The notes: a model not told the origin generated them from the sequence alone. 13,126 nucleotides of DNA from Burkholderiales bacterium (GCA_005788065.1 SXZD01000299.1:1-13126); one strand, 5' to 3'. Counted from the first letter of the stretch, positions 1 through 7,279 are shown. A program made the numbers and translations.

Positions 1-78
1 ATGGAATTCCTGCTCGACAAGATGCGCCAGACCAAAAACAACGGCGAGTTCTTCGAAATGATGCGCCGCGGGGGCTGA
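1..78 (+). CDS. rho: Transcription termination factor Rho, 3' end only
   Basis: Only the last 25 residues and the TGA stop (76-78) are inside the window. They read MEFLLDKMRQTKNN then GEFFEMMRRGG, which matches the conserved C-terminus of the Rho helicase (E. coli Rho ends in a similar EFL-K-TK-N-FFEMM segment). Rho is a hexameric RNA-dependent ATPase that ends transcription of untranslated RNA; its catalytic domains lie outside the window. The ATG at position 1 is an internal methionine and not the start of the gene. Finding rpmE directly downstream is the usual arrangement in Beta- and Gammaproteobacteria-like genomes and supports the call. No intrinsic terminator is visible between this stop and rpmE, so some rpmE transcription may read through from rho. 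Confidence 0.85.
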   Translation: MEFLLDKMRQTKNNGEFFEMMRRGG

Positions 79-99
79 CCGCCACCCTCTGGCCCCATG

Positions 100-128
100 T
101 GGACAAGAGCATATCAGCCCGTTATACT
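100..128 (+). promoter_or_regulatory. Sigma70-type promoter for rpmE
   Basis: A -35-like TGGACA (100-105, 5 of 6 to consensus) and a -10-like TATACT (123-128, 5 of 6) are separated by exactly 17 nt. The predicted transcription start is near 135, giving a 5' leader of about 130 nt before the rpmE ATG. This is the best promoter match noticed in the window and suits a highly expressed ribosomal protein gene. It is inferred from sequence only. Confidence 0.6.
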
Positions 129-255
129 GGCGGGCGAATTTTCGTTTACCCGGAAAGTGAATTGCAGGCTGTGTTGACGCACCCAACAACCGGATGTTGA
201 ACCATTCGGCCACACCAGCGTTTGAACACCTGTAGTTTGGCTTCCACCTTTACCC

Positions 256-259
256 GGAG
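256..259 (+). promoter_or_regulatory. Ribosome binding site of rpmE
   Basis: GGAG at 256-259 lies 6 nt before the ATG at 266, a normal Shine-Dalgarno distance, and fixes the start of the L31 gene. Confidence 0.7.
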
Positions 260-265
260 TCACCC

Positions 266-526
266 ATGAAAGAGGGCATTCACCCCAACTACCGTGAAGT
301 TGTGTTCAAGGACATGTCCTGCGACTTCCTGTTTGTATCGCGTTCTACCGTGCAAACCAAAGAAACCATCGAATACAACGGTCAGACCTACCCTCTGGTG
401 AAGCTTGACGTGTCCTCCGAGTCACACCCCTTCTACACCGGCGCCCAAAACAAGATTCTGGACACAGCAGGTCGCGTTGAAAAGTTCCGTCAGAAATTTG
501 GTCGTTTCACCAAGTCTGGCAGCTGA
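266..526 (+). CDS. rpmE2: 50S ribosomal protein L31, type B
   Basis: An 86-residue protein beginning MKEGIHPNYREVVFKD, with the later YNGQTYPLVKLDVSSESHPF segment and the ending GRVEKFRQKFGRF. These features and the length are typical of type B (zinc-independent) bL31. The CxxC pair that binds zinc in type A L31 is absent; the single cysteine is C19. L31 sits on the large subunit and contributes to the bridge with the 30S head. The gene has a GGAG ribosome binding site, its own promoter within the preceding spacer, and a strong terminator downstream, so it looks like a one-gene transcript behind rho. The identification is secure. That this is the only L31 of the organism cannot be judged from this window. 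Confidence 0.95.
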   Translation: MKEGIHPNYREVVFKDMSCDFLFVSRSTVQTKETIEYNGQTYPLVKLDVSSESHPFYTGAQNKILDTAGRVEKFRQKFGRFTKSGS

Positions 527-688
527 TCGGTCAGCCCGGGGTGTCCGACTGGCACATGCGTGTTCAGTCGGGTGCTGACGGTTTAAAGCGGGGTGAAGCA
601 GTATCAGGTGGGTTTCGGCTTGCTTCCGCAGCTCCGACTGCTGAAGTCACAACCTGATTCAAGCCTGCAGATTCAGCCAGCTCTGTTG

Positions 689-731
689 CAAAAAAGCAGT
701 GCACACCCTTTGTGTACTGCTTTTTTGTTTT
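689..731 (+). terminator. Intrinsic terminator downstream of rpmE
   Basis: A 17-bp stem (689-705 with 711-727, one G-T wobble, otherwise perfect) encloses a 5-nt loop CCCTT and is followed by a T-rich tail to 731. The left arm starts with an A6 run and the right arm ends with a T6 run, so the structure could also stop antisense transcription. It lies about 160 nt past the rpmE stop. The 527-688 stretch before it contains no gene I can support, only weak short inverted repeats. Confidence 0.8.
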
Positions 732-748
732 CTGCAGCCCTTCCTTTT

Positions 749-757
749 TGTTCTAAT
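749..757 (+). promoter_or_regulatory. Possible extended -10 promoter for the glycosyltransferase-MATE pair
   Basis: The sequence TGTTCTAAT is an extended -10 element: TG at 749-750, one spacer base, then TCTAAT (752-757, 5 of 6 to TATAAT). No good -35 is present at the standard distance, which is tolerated by extended -10 promoters. It lies after the rpmE terminator and before the ATG at 800, predicting a leader of about 36 nt. Confidence 0.35.
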
Positions 758-773
758 ACCTCCTGACATGATC

Positions 774-792
774 TGGCCGGTTTTGCCGGCCA
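774..792 (+). repeat. Hairpin in the leader just before the glycosyltransferase start
   Basis: A perfect 7-bp inverted repeat (TGGCCGG at 774-780 and CCGGCCA at 786-792) encloses a TTTTG loop. It ends 7 nt before the ATG at 800, where a Shine-Dalgarno would be expected and none is seen. It may affect translation of the downstream gene; this is an inference. Confidence 0.45.
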
Positions 793-799
793 ACCCACA

Positions 800-2560
800 A
801 TGCTCTCAAACACTTTGCTGCAGCGCTTGCCCCCGCGCATGCTGTGGGCTCTCGTTCTGCTCTATGCCCTGCCCGGTTTGCTGATGCGAGACCCATGGCG
901 CCCGACGGATGCCATCGCCTTCGGTGCGGCAGCCACCATGGCGCACGGTGGTCTGGCCGACTGGCTCGTGCCCAATGTCTATGGTGTCATGTGGGCAGAA
1001 GAAGGGCCGCTGTTGCTGTGGGGCGCAGCCCTGATGGGCAAGCTGTGGCTGATGGTGGGCGGCAAAGCGGCCTGGCTGGACGACGTCATGCGCCTGTCCT
1101 GTCTGGTCTGGCTGATGGCCATCTGCTGGACAGTGTGGTCTACCGCACAACGCATTGCCAAACGACCGGACATGCAACCGGTCAACCCGCTGGGGCTGAC
1201 TACCTCCCGCAGCGACTACTCCCGCTCCATTGCCGACTGCGCCGTGCTCTGCCTGCTGGCCAGTCTGGGGCTGATGATCAAAAGCCACCAGATGGCTGCG
1301 GAGTTGCCGGAGCTGTTCGGCATTTCGGTCATGGCGCTGGCGGCCGTGCGCGCCATCAACCGCCCGATCACCGCCGGCTGGGCCTTCGGTGCTGGCATCG
1401 CGCTCGTGGTGTTGGCGCGCGGTTGGTCCCACGGTGTTTTCATTTTCGGGGCCATGCTGATTGCAGCCCTGTCTGACCCCATGTCACGTTTTGGGCTGGG
1501 CAACCGCATTCTGCGGGCTTTCATCGGCGGTGGCGGGGTTCTGGCGGTGTGGGCATTGTCTGTCTACCATCTGACACCCGAAGGGCCAGCCTATCTGTCG
1601 GCCTGGTGGAACTGGAACCTGCAGACATTCGAAGCCTATCGCAGCCCTGCCCCCCTGTTTTCAAAGGCACTGCAAGGGTTGCAGACCTTCAGCTGGTTTT
1701 TCTGGCCGGCCTGGCCGCTGGTGATCTGGACGATGTGGCACCACCGCCGTCAACTGTCCGATCAGGCGCTGCGCATTCCCGCAGCAGGTCTGGCCGGTGG
1801 ACTGCTCGGTATGCTGTTCTACGATGCACCGACCGAGGGTAACTTCTTTCCCCTGCTGGGCTTGATGGCTGTGATCGCAGCCTTGGGGCTGGGCACGCTC
1901 AGACGCAGCATTGTGAGCCTCATCGACTGGTTTGCCCTGTTCATCTTCACGATCATCGGCACGGTCATCTGGCTGGGCTGGAGTGCCATGATCAACGGTA
2001 CACCGGCGGCCATGGTCAAAAGTGTTCGCCGCCTGGCGCCCGACTTCATCCCCAGCGTGGTGGGCGTCGAACTGATGGCCGCTGTCATTGTCAGCCTGGC
2101 CTGGATGGCGCTGCTGTTCTGGCGCGTGCAACGCCACCCGCGCGCCATCTGGCGCAGCCTGGCCCTGTCCAGCGGCGGTGCCACACTGGTGTGGCTGTTG
2201 ATGATGACCCTGTGGCTGCCCATGATCGACACCAGCAAGAGCTACCGCAGCGTGGCGGTACAGGTGCGGGATAAAGTGGCCGCAACCGGGAGCAACCCGT
2301 CAGCCACCTGCATTGACGCACCGGCACTGGGGCTGTCCCAGCGCGCCTCGCTGGCCTACCTGGGCGACCTGCGCTTCCGCTTTGACCGTCGCATCGACGG
2401 GGTGGACGACAACTGCCGCTGGCATCTGGCTTTTCTGGCATTCAGCAAAAAAGCCACGGTCAGGACGCCTGCAGCCCCCGAGGGAGACTGGGAAATGGTC
2501 TGGGAAGGTCGACGCCCGTCCGACCGCAACGAACTGTTCAGACTGTACGTGCGGCGCTGA
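800..2560 (+). CDS. ArnT/PMT-like membrane glycosyltransferase (GT-C fold)
   Basis: A 586-residue polytopic membrane protein. The first hydrophobic segment (about 14-29) is followed by a periplasmic-loop motif RDPWRPTD (30-37) and then AEEGPLLLW (66-74). This order matches the PMT/ArnT family, whose acidic loop residues act in transfer of a sugar from a lipid-phosphate donor. About ten or more further hydrophobic segments extend to roughly residue 475. The C-terminal ~110 residues are hydrophilic and probably periplasmic. ArnT itself puts aminoarabinose on lipid A, but family members use other sugars and acceptors, and no arn or lipid A genes are nearby, so the substrate is unknown. The ATG at 800 has no clear Shine-Dalgarno; an in-frame ATG at 839 is the alternative but would trim the start of the first membrane segment. 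The MATE gene follows after 24 nt, suggesting co-transcription. Confidence 0.75.
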   Translation: MLSNTLLQRLPPRMLWALVLLYALPGLLMRDPWRPTDAIAFGAAATMAHGGLADWLVPNVYGVMWAEEGPLLLWGAALMGKLWLMVGGKAAWLDDVMRLSCLVWLMAICWTVWSTAQRIAKRPDMQPVNPLGLTTSRSDYSRSIADCAVLCLLASLGLMIKSHQMAAELPELFGISVMALAAVRAINRPITAGWAFGAGIALVVLARGWSHGVFIFGAMLIAALSDPMSRFGLGNRILRAFIGGGGVLAVWALSVYHLTPEGPAYLSAWWNWNLQTFEAYRSPAPLFSKALQGLQTFSWFFWPAWPLVIWTMWHHRRQLSDQALRIPAAGLAGGLLGMLFYDAPTEGNFFPLLGLMAVIAALGLGTLRRSIVSLIDWFALFIFTIIGTVIWLGWSAMINGTPAAMVKSVRRLAPDFIPSVVGVELMAAVIVSLAWMALLFWRVQRHPRAIWRSLALSSGGATLVWLLMMTLWLPMIDTSKSYRSVAVQVRDKVAATGSNPSATCIDAPALGLSQRASLAYLGDLRFRFDRRIDGVDDNCRWHLAFLAFSKKATVRTPAAPEGDWEMVWEGRRPSDRNELFRLYVRR

Positions 2561-2584
2561 GCACCGGCAAGACGATATCAAACC

Positions 2585-3976
2585 GTGCAGAACAGCCCCG
2601 CCCCCGGCAGCAAGCCGGACAACTCCACTGACAGCCCTGATGACAACCGCCCCTATCGTGCCCTTTTCCGTCAGGCATGGCCTGTGATGGTGGGTCAGAT
2701 GGCGGTCATGGCCAACGGAATCGTAGACAGCGTCATGGCCGGACGGGCTGATGCCCGTACGCTGGCTGCCGTGGCTGTCGGCAATGCGGCTTACATCAGC
2801 CTGTATGTCGGATTGATGGGCATCCTGCTGGGTCTTACACCCTTGGCATCCCGCGCTTTCGGTGCCAAAGACCACAGGCACATCGGCGAACTGGCCGCGC
2901 AAAGTCTCTATATCGCAGCGGCGCTGGCGGCACTGGGCTGTACCGCCCTGCTCTTGCCCGACCCGATACTCGCATTGGCAGAAGCGCCCCCCGCTCTCGA
3001 GGCCGATATCCGCAGCTATCTGCAGGCGATTGCGTTCGGATTGCCGGCCGCCCTGTGTTTCAGGGTCTTTCATGCCCTGAACCAGGCCATCTCAACACCC
3101 GCTGTGGTCATGCGCATCCAGATCCTGATGCTGGGCGTCAAGATTCCCTTGAATGCATGGCTGATCTGGGGTGGTTTCGGCATGCCGGCGCTGGGTGCGG
3201 CCGGCTGCGGTTGGTCCACCACCTGCATCATGTGGATGGGCTGCCTGATAAGTGCCGCCCTGTGGTTCACCAACCCGCGCTACCGGCCCCTTCGGCAAAA
3301 CCGCGGCTTGCGCGCGCCGCAGCCCCGTCTACTGAAAGCCTTGTTGGCCATGGGCCTGCCGATCGGAGGCGCCTACCTGATTGAGGTCACGGCATTCACC
3401 ATGGTGGCCATCCTCATCGCACGGTTTGGCGAGGCAGTGGTAGCCGGGCATCAGATCGTAGCCAACCTGACGGCCACCGCCTACATGCTGCCGTTGTCCC
3501 TGGCCAATGCCACCACCGTGCTGGCAGCCCAGCATTTGGGCGCCGGACATTCACGGGCGGCCCGCAGTGCTGTGCTGACCGGTCTCAAAACCGCTGCGGG
3601 CTGTGCCCTGCTGGTGGTGCTCTTGTACGGGTCTGCACGCCACCTGCTGGTGGGTGCCTATACCAGCGACGCCGAAACGGCCGCTCAGGCGCTGGCGCTC
3701 ATTCCCTGGATACTGGCCTATCACCTCATTGACGCGGTTCAGACCCTGTGCACATTTGCTCTCAGGGCATGGGGCGTGTCCACCGCCCCCATGGTGGTCT
3801 ATGCCGTCTGTCTATGGGGGCTTGGGCTGGGCGGAGGCGTGGTGCTGGGCATACAGGCCAAGCCGCCGCTGATGGCTGAGGGCTTCTGGATGGCAGCCAC
3901 GGCCAGTCTGCTGCTGGCCGGTCTGATACTGGCCAGCCTGCTGTGGGTCAGGATGCAGCGCCACCCAGTGCGATGA
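2585..3976 (+). CDS. MATE family efflux transporter (NorM-like)
   Basis: A 463-residue membrane protein with the layout of a MATE exporter: about 12 hydrophobic segments in two halves. The N-terminal segment contains VMVGQMAVMANGIVDSVMAGR-type sequence, with the membrane aspartate in VDSVMAG characteristic of NorM-like proteins. The second half has the matching stretch AGHQIVANLTATAYMLPLSL. MATE pumps use a Na+ or H+ gradient to expel cationic drugs and metabolites across the inner membrane; the substrate cannot be told from sequence. The start is a GTG with no strong ribosome binding site; the next in-frame ATGs lie inside the first membrane helix, so GTG is preferred. It sits 24 nt after the glycosyltransferase gene and its last 29 nt overlap the 3' end of orn on the other strand. 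Confidence 0.9.
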   Translation: MQNSPAPGSKPDNSTDSPDDNRPYRALFRQAWPVMVGQMAVMANGIVDSVMAGRADARTLAAVAVGNAAYISLYVGLMGILLGLTPLASRAFGAKDHRHIGELAAQSLYIAAALAALGCTALLLPDPILALAEAPPALEADIRSYLQAIAFGLPAALCFRVFHALNQAISTPAVVMRIQILMLGVKIPLNAWLIWGGFGMPALGAAGCGWSTTCIMWMGCLISAALWFTNPRYRPLRQNRGLRAPQPRLLKALLAMGLPIGGAYLIEVTAFTMVAILIARFGEAVVAGHQIVANLTATAYMLPLSLANATTVLAAQHLGAGHSRAARSAVLTGLKTAAGCALLVVLLYGSARHLLVGAYTSDAETAAQALALIPWILAYHLIDAVQTLCTFALRAWGVSTAPMVVYAVCLWGLGLGGGVVLGIQAKPPLMAEGFWMAATASLLLAGLILASLLWVRMQRHPVR

Positions 3977-4571
3977 AATACTCGCGGTAGTGCCGCAACT
4001 CTTCAATCGATTCGATGATGTCGGCCATGGCCGTGTGTTTGCTCTTTTTCTGGAAAGACTTGGCAACCTCGGGCTTCCAGCGCTTGCACAGTTCCTTGAG
4101 CGTTGAGACGTCCAGATTGCGGTAGTGAAAGAACGCCTCCAGTTGCGGCATGTAGTTGGCCATGAAGCGCCGGTCTTGGCAGATGCTGTTGCCACACATG
4201 GGGCTTTTACCGGGGGGCACCCACTGCGACAGAAATGCAATAAGCCCAGCGCTGGCCTGCGCCTCATCAATGGTGGAGGCGCGCACCCGGTCGATCAGGC
4301 CGGACTTGCCGTGGGTGGACTGGTTCCATTTATCCATCCCGGCCAACACCTCATCACTCTGGTGAATGGCATAGACAGGCCCCTCGGCCAGCACGTTCAG
4401 ATGACTGTCGGTAACCACCACGGCCACCTCGATGATGCGATCCGACTGCGGATTGAGCCCAGTCATTTCCATGTCCAGCCAGATGAGGTTGAACTCATTG
4501 GGAACCGGGGTGGCAGACAAACGGCCGGAGCCGGCGCTTTCAGGGGAGGAAATCTCGTTGGCTTGTGACAT
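3948..4571 (-). CDS. orn: Oligoribonuclease (3'-5' exoribonuclease for short RNAs)
   Basis: A 207-residue DEDDh exonuclease. It closely follows E. coli Orn through NLIWLDMEMTGLNP (catalytic D33 and E35), AVHQSDE-like and GKSPMCGNSICQDRRF motifs, AFFHYRNLDVSTLKEL, and the ending EELRHYREYFIALG. Orn degrades 2-5 nt RNAs, including pGpG from cyclic di-GMP breakdown, to mononucleotides in the cytoplasm. The ATG at 4571 (MSQANEIS) is chosen; an upstream in-frame GTG at 4610 would add 13 residues not found in the family. The N-terminal tail before the exonuclease core is about 20 residues longer than in E. coli. It is divergent from the M48 protease gene (70-nt gap, which must hold both promoters) and convergent with the MATE gene, with a 29-nt overlap. 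Confidence 0.95.
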   Translation of the reverse strand: MSQANEISSPESAGSGRLSATPVPNEFNLIWLDMEMTGLNPQSDRIIEVAVVVTDSHLNVLAEGPVYAIHQSDEVLAGMDKWNQSTHGKSGLIDRVRASTIDEAQASAGLIAFLSQWVPPGKSPMCGNSICQDRRFMANYMPQLEAFFHYRNLDVSTLKELCKRWKPEVAKSFQKKSKHTAMADIIESIEELRHYREYFIALGGAAS

Positions 4572-4630
4572 AATCGGTTGACGCAGAACAACAGGCAGGC
4601 ATTGTCGCACATGCGCCCTGTTCCGTTTTC

Positions 4631-4635
4631 AAGGA
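4631..4635 (+). promoter_or_regulatory. Ribosome binding site of the M48 protease gene
   Basis: AAGGA at 4631-4635 lies 6 nt before the GTG at 4642. It supports GTG as the start over the nearby out-of-frame ATG at 4635. A TTGACG sequence at 4578-4583 could be a -35 element for this gene, but no good -10 follows at the right distance. Confidence 0.6.
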
Positions 4636-4641
4636 TGTATC

Positions 4642-5925
4642 GTGTTCAGTCTCGTTTTCGCCGTCACTCTTCTTCTCACACTGGGTACCCGCCTGTATCT
4701 GGCCACTCGCCAGATCAGGCATATTGCGCTTCACCGCGCAGAGGTACCCCAAGATTTCCGGCAGCAGATCAGTCTGGCTGCGCACCAGAAAGCAGCCGAT
4801 TACAGCATCAGCCGCACTCGCCTGGGCATGCTGGCAGTCGCGCTGGACGCTGCCATCGTGCTGGGCTTCACCCTGCTGGGCGGCCTCCAACTTCTTGACG
4901 CAGGCATACAGTCCCACCTTGATGGCGTATGGGGGGGGCTTGCGTTGATGGCCTGCGTGGCGTTCATTTCATCCGTCGTCGAACTGCCGCTGTCGTGGTA
5001 CCGGCAATTTGTGTTGGAAGCCAGGTTCGGCTTCAACCGCATGACACCCCGTCTGTTCTGGACTGACTGGGTCAAAGGCATGGTGCTCGGTGCCGTCATC
5101 GGCGGGCCGCTGGTCTGGGTGGTGCTCGCGCTGATGGAGTCGGCAGGTCCCCTGTGGTGGGTTTATGCATGGGGCGTCTGGACGGCCTTCAGCCTGCTCA
5201 TCATGGTGTTGTACCCCAGCCTCATCGCGCCGCTGTTCAACAAATTCACCCCCATGGAGACCGGCGAGATGCGCAGCCGCATCGAGAACCTGATGCGCCG
5301 TTGCGGGTTTTCTCCGGCAGGACTTTTCGTGATGGACGGCAGCCGTCGCTCCGCGCACGGCAACGCGTATTTCACCGGCTTTGGCAAAGCCAAGCGCATC
5401 GTGTTTTTTGACACCCTGCTGCAACGGCTCAGCCCCGGACAGATCGAAGCGGTATTGGCCCACGAGCTGGGTCACTTCAGCAAGCGGCATGTGCTGCGCC
5501 ACCTGCTGTTGAGCATCGCCATGAGCGGGTTGACCCTGTGGGTGCTCTCTGAGCTCATGCTGCGCACCTGGTTCTACACGGGGCTGGGGGTCACCCCCCG
5601 CCTGATCGGCGACAACCATGCCATGGCGCTGCTGCTGTTTTTCATGGTCATGCCCTGGTTCAGCTTTCTGCTCAAACCCGTGATGGCAGCCCTGTCGCGC
5701 AAGCACGAGTACGAAGCGGACGCCTACGCCGCCCAGCAGGCCCGTGCCGAAGACCTCATCAGCGCGTTGGTGCGGCTCTATGAAGACAATGCCAGCACCC
5801 TCACACCCGACCCATTGCATTCGCTGTTCTACGATTCGCATCCGCCGGCCAGCCTGCGCATTGCCCACCTGAAAAGCCTGCCACCGCCGTCAGCACAGGC
5901 TGCAGCGTTGCCGGGTGCGGTATGA
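4642..5925 (+). CDS. Ste24-like M48 zinc metalloprotease (CAAX prenyl protease family)
   Basis: A 427-residue integral membrane metalloprotease. The zinc site is HELGH (274-278) with the third ligand probably E356 in KHEYEAD. Other family hallmarks are the FGFN element (129-132), the YPSLIAPLFNKFTPME block (191-206), and the GSRRSAHGNAYFTGFGKAKR block (233-252). Hydrophobic segments lie near 1-20, 62-86, 98-117, 146-166, 172-195, 286-305 and 327-350. In eukaryotes Ste24 cleaves prenylated proteins. Bacteria lack that pathway here, so a role in membrane protein quality control or cleavage of unfolded membrane proteins is more likely, but the substrate is unknown. The gene starts the trio with the pterin dehydratase and rsgA; its stop overlaps the next start as ATGA, which suggests translational coupling. 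Confidence 0.9.
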   Translation: MFSLVFAVTLLLTLGTRLYLATRQIRHIALHRAEVPQDFRQQISLAAHQKAADYSISRTRLGMLAVALDAAIVLGFTLLGGLQLLDAGIQSHLDGVWGGLALMACVAFISSVVELPLSWYRQFVLEARFGFNRMTPRLFWTDWVKGMVLGAVIGGPLVWVVLALMESAGPLWWVYAWGVWTAFSLLIMVLYPSLIAPLFNKFTPMETGEMRSRIENLMRRCGFSPAGLFVMDGSRRSAHGNAYFTGFGKAKRIVFFDTLLQRLSPGQIEAVLAHELGHFSKRHVLRHLLLSIAMSGLTLWVLSELMLRTWFYTGLGVTPRLIGDNHAMALLLFFMVMPWFSFLLKPVMAALSRKHEYEADAYAAQQARAEDLISALVRLYEDNASTLTPDPLHSLFYDSHPPASLRIAHLKSLPPPSAQAAALPGAV

Positions 5926-6323
5926 ACGATGCAGAGAACAGGCCCATCCACCCGCCCGCTTACTGGCGGGCGCAGGCCTGTGTCCACATCGGACCCGAGG
6001 GCTGCTGGAACGCATCGGACATTGCGGCGCAGCTTGCGTTGTTTCCGGGCTGGCTGGTGGTATCAGGCGATCAAGGCGACACCGGCGGGGGTACAACCCA
6101 TAGGCTGCGCAAGCGCTGTGCCTTTGCTGATTTCAATGCACTTGAGCCCGTCATCATCCGGCTGCTGGCCATCGCCCGACTGCAAGACCATCACCCCGAT
6201 GTCAGTTTTGGCTACCGCGACCTGACCGTCAGCTGGAATACCCACAGCGCCGGCGGCATTTCCAACAATGACTGGATCTGTGCAGCCTTGCTCGACGAAG
6301 CCATCGAAACGGTCAAGTCTTGA
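5922..6323 (+). CDS. phhB: Pterin-4a-carbinolamine dehydratase (4a-hydroxytetrahydrobiopterin dehydratase)
   Basis: A 133-residue protein with the family signature: HHP (H90, H91, P92), an aromatic residue in FGY, H108 in WNTH, GGIS, and D117. The histidines correspond to the catalytic set (His61, 62, 79 in the mammalian enzyme). It dehydrates the 4a-hydroxy-pterin made by aromatic amino acid hydroxylases, recycling the cofactor in the cytoplasm. No phenylalanine hydroxylase gene is in the window. The N-terminal ~30 residues and a glycine-rich stretch before the HRLRKRC strand (around 49-58) make it longer than the usual ~100 residues. Its ATG overlaps the M48 protease stop (ATGA) and its TGA overlaps the rsgA TTG, so its expression is tied to those genes. 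The family call is firm. The symbol is by analogy, and the in vivo role is uncertain. Confidence 0.85.
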   Translation: MNDAENRPIHPPAYWRAQACVHIGPEGCWNASDIAAQLALFPGWLVVSGDQGDTGGGTTHRLRKRCAFADFNALEPVIIRLLAIARLQDHHPDVSFGYRDLTVSWNTHSAGGISNNDWICAALLDEAIETVKS

Positions 6324-7279
6324 GCAGACGCAACAAAAGCCCCCACACGTCGACAGCAGACGCAACTGCCTGCGCAACCGTGATCTCAAGTCACGGACGT
6401 CATGTTCTGGCCCGGCATGACGACGGCAGTCTGTGGCAGGTGTTCTCGCGCGGCAAAAAGCAGGAGGCTGCCGTGGGGGACCGCATCCTGTTGGACCCAT
6501 CGGCACCGGGGCAGGCATGGGTTGCCGGCATTCAGCCACGACGCAACCTGCTATTTCGCTCTGACGAACAGCGCACCAAACTGTTTGCAGCCAATCTGGA
6601 CCTGGTCGTACTGGTCGTGGCACCCAGTCCCCCGCTGTCACCCGAACTGGTGTTACGTACGTGGGTGGCCTGCCGGGCTGCGGACATACCGCTACTGCTG
6701 GTGATCAACAAGGCCGACCTGCTCAACCCCGATGAGCGACTGGACTTGCAGGTGCTGCATCTGCTGCCAGTGGATCCGGCCGATGCGCCGCAGACACTGA
6801 GCATCAGCCTGCTTGAGCGACCTGAACAAGCCGCATCAGACCTGGGAGAACAGTTGAATGGCAAGGTGTCGCTGATACTGGGCCAGTCGGGTATGGGAAA
6901 AAGTACGCTGGTCAACCTGCTGGTTCCCGATGCCGGGGCGCAGACTGGTGAGATATCCGAGGCGCTCAATTCCGGTCGTCACACTACCACACACACCCGC
7001 ATGCACATGCTGCCGGCTGGCGGAGCACTCGTGGACTCGCCGGGTTTTCAGGCATTCGGTCTGTCGCACCTGAAAGCCGACACGCTGGATGGGGTGTTTG
7101 ACTGGATGCTGCGGGAACGCAGCAATTGCCGCTTTTACAACTGCAAACACGTCAACGAACCGGGCTGCGGCATCATCGCAGCAGAACTGGCCGGCAGGCT
7201 GGACCCCGCCTGGCGGTCGTTTTATCTGTCACTGCACGAAGAAACGCGTCAGGCCCGAAAGCGGGACTTGCTGGGGTGA
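6320..7279 (+). CDS. rsgA: Ribosome small subunit-dependent GTPase A
   Basis: A 319-residue circularly permuted GTPase. An N-terminal OB-like domain (about 20-80) is followed by the motifs in permuted order: G4 NKAD (130-133), G1 GQSGMGKST (188-196), the HTTT switch I region (221-224), and G3 DSPG (239-242). A C-terminal zinc knuckle has C270, C275, H277 and C283 (C-x4-C-x-H-x5-C). RsgA binds the 30S subunit late in its assembly, near the decoding centre, and releases maturation factors on GTP hydrolysis. The start is inferred as TTG at 6320, overlapping the previous stop as TTGA; no strong ribosome binding site is seen. The only nearby alternative is GTG at 6380, which begins inside the OB domain. 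It is convergent with the CobD-like gene, with 44 nt between stops and no clear terminator there. Confidence 0.95.
   Translation: MSRRNKSPHTSTADATACATVISSHGRHVLARHDDGSLWQVFSRGKKQEAAVGDRILLDPSAPGQAWVAGIQPRRNLLFRSDEQRTKLFAANLDLVVLVVAPSPPLSPELVLRTWVACRAADIPLLLVINKADLLNPDERLDLQVLHLLPVDPADAPQTLSISLLERPEQAASDLGEQLNGKVSLILGQSGMGKSTLVNLLVPDAGAQTGEISEALNSGRHTTTHTRMHMLPAGGALVDSPGFQAFGLSHLKADTLDGVFDWMLRERSNCRFYNCKHVNEPGCGIIAAELAGRLDPAWRSFYLSLHEETRQARKRDLLG

Noticed and set aside
603..658. Inverted repeat ATCAGGT/ACCTGAT with a 42-nt loop downstream of rpmE
   Set aside because: Only 7 bp with a long loop. The 689-731 stem is the far better terminator, and nothing else suggests a small RNA here.
699..884. 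Small Cys-rich plus-strand frame (61 codons) overlapping the glycosyltransferase start
   Set aside because: It begins inside the terminator stem and overlaps the first 85 nt of the membrane protein gene in another frame. The hydrophobic/Cys composition comes from the T-rich terminator tail.
4578..4606. TTGACG-based promoter for the M48 protease gene
   Set aside because: The -35 is good but the bases at the right distance (ATTGTC/CATTGT) are a poor -10, so it is not listed as a feature.
4969..5868. 299-codon minus-strand frame inside the M48 protease gene
   Set aside because: Its translation is rich in Gln, His and Gly, as expected from the reverse strand of a G+C-rich membrane protein gene. 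The forward frame carries the zinc-protease motifs.
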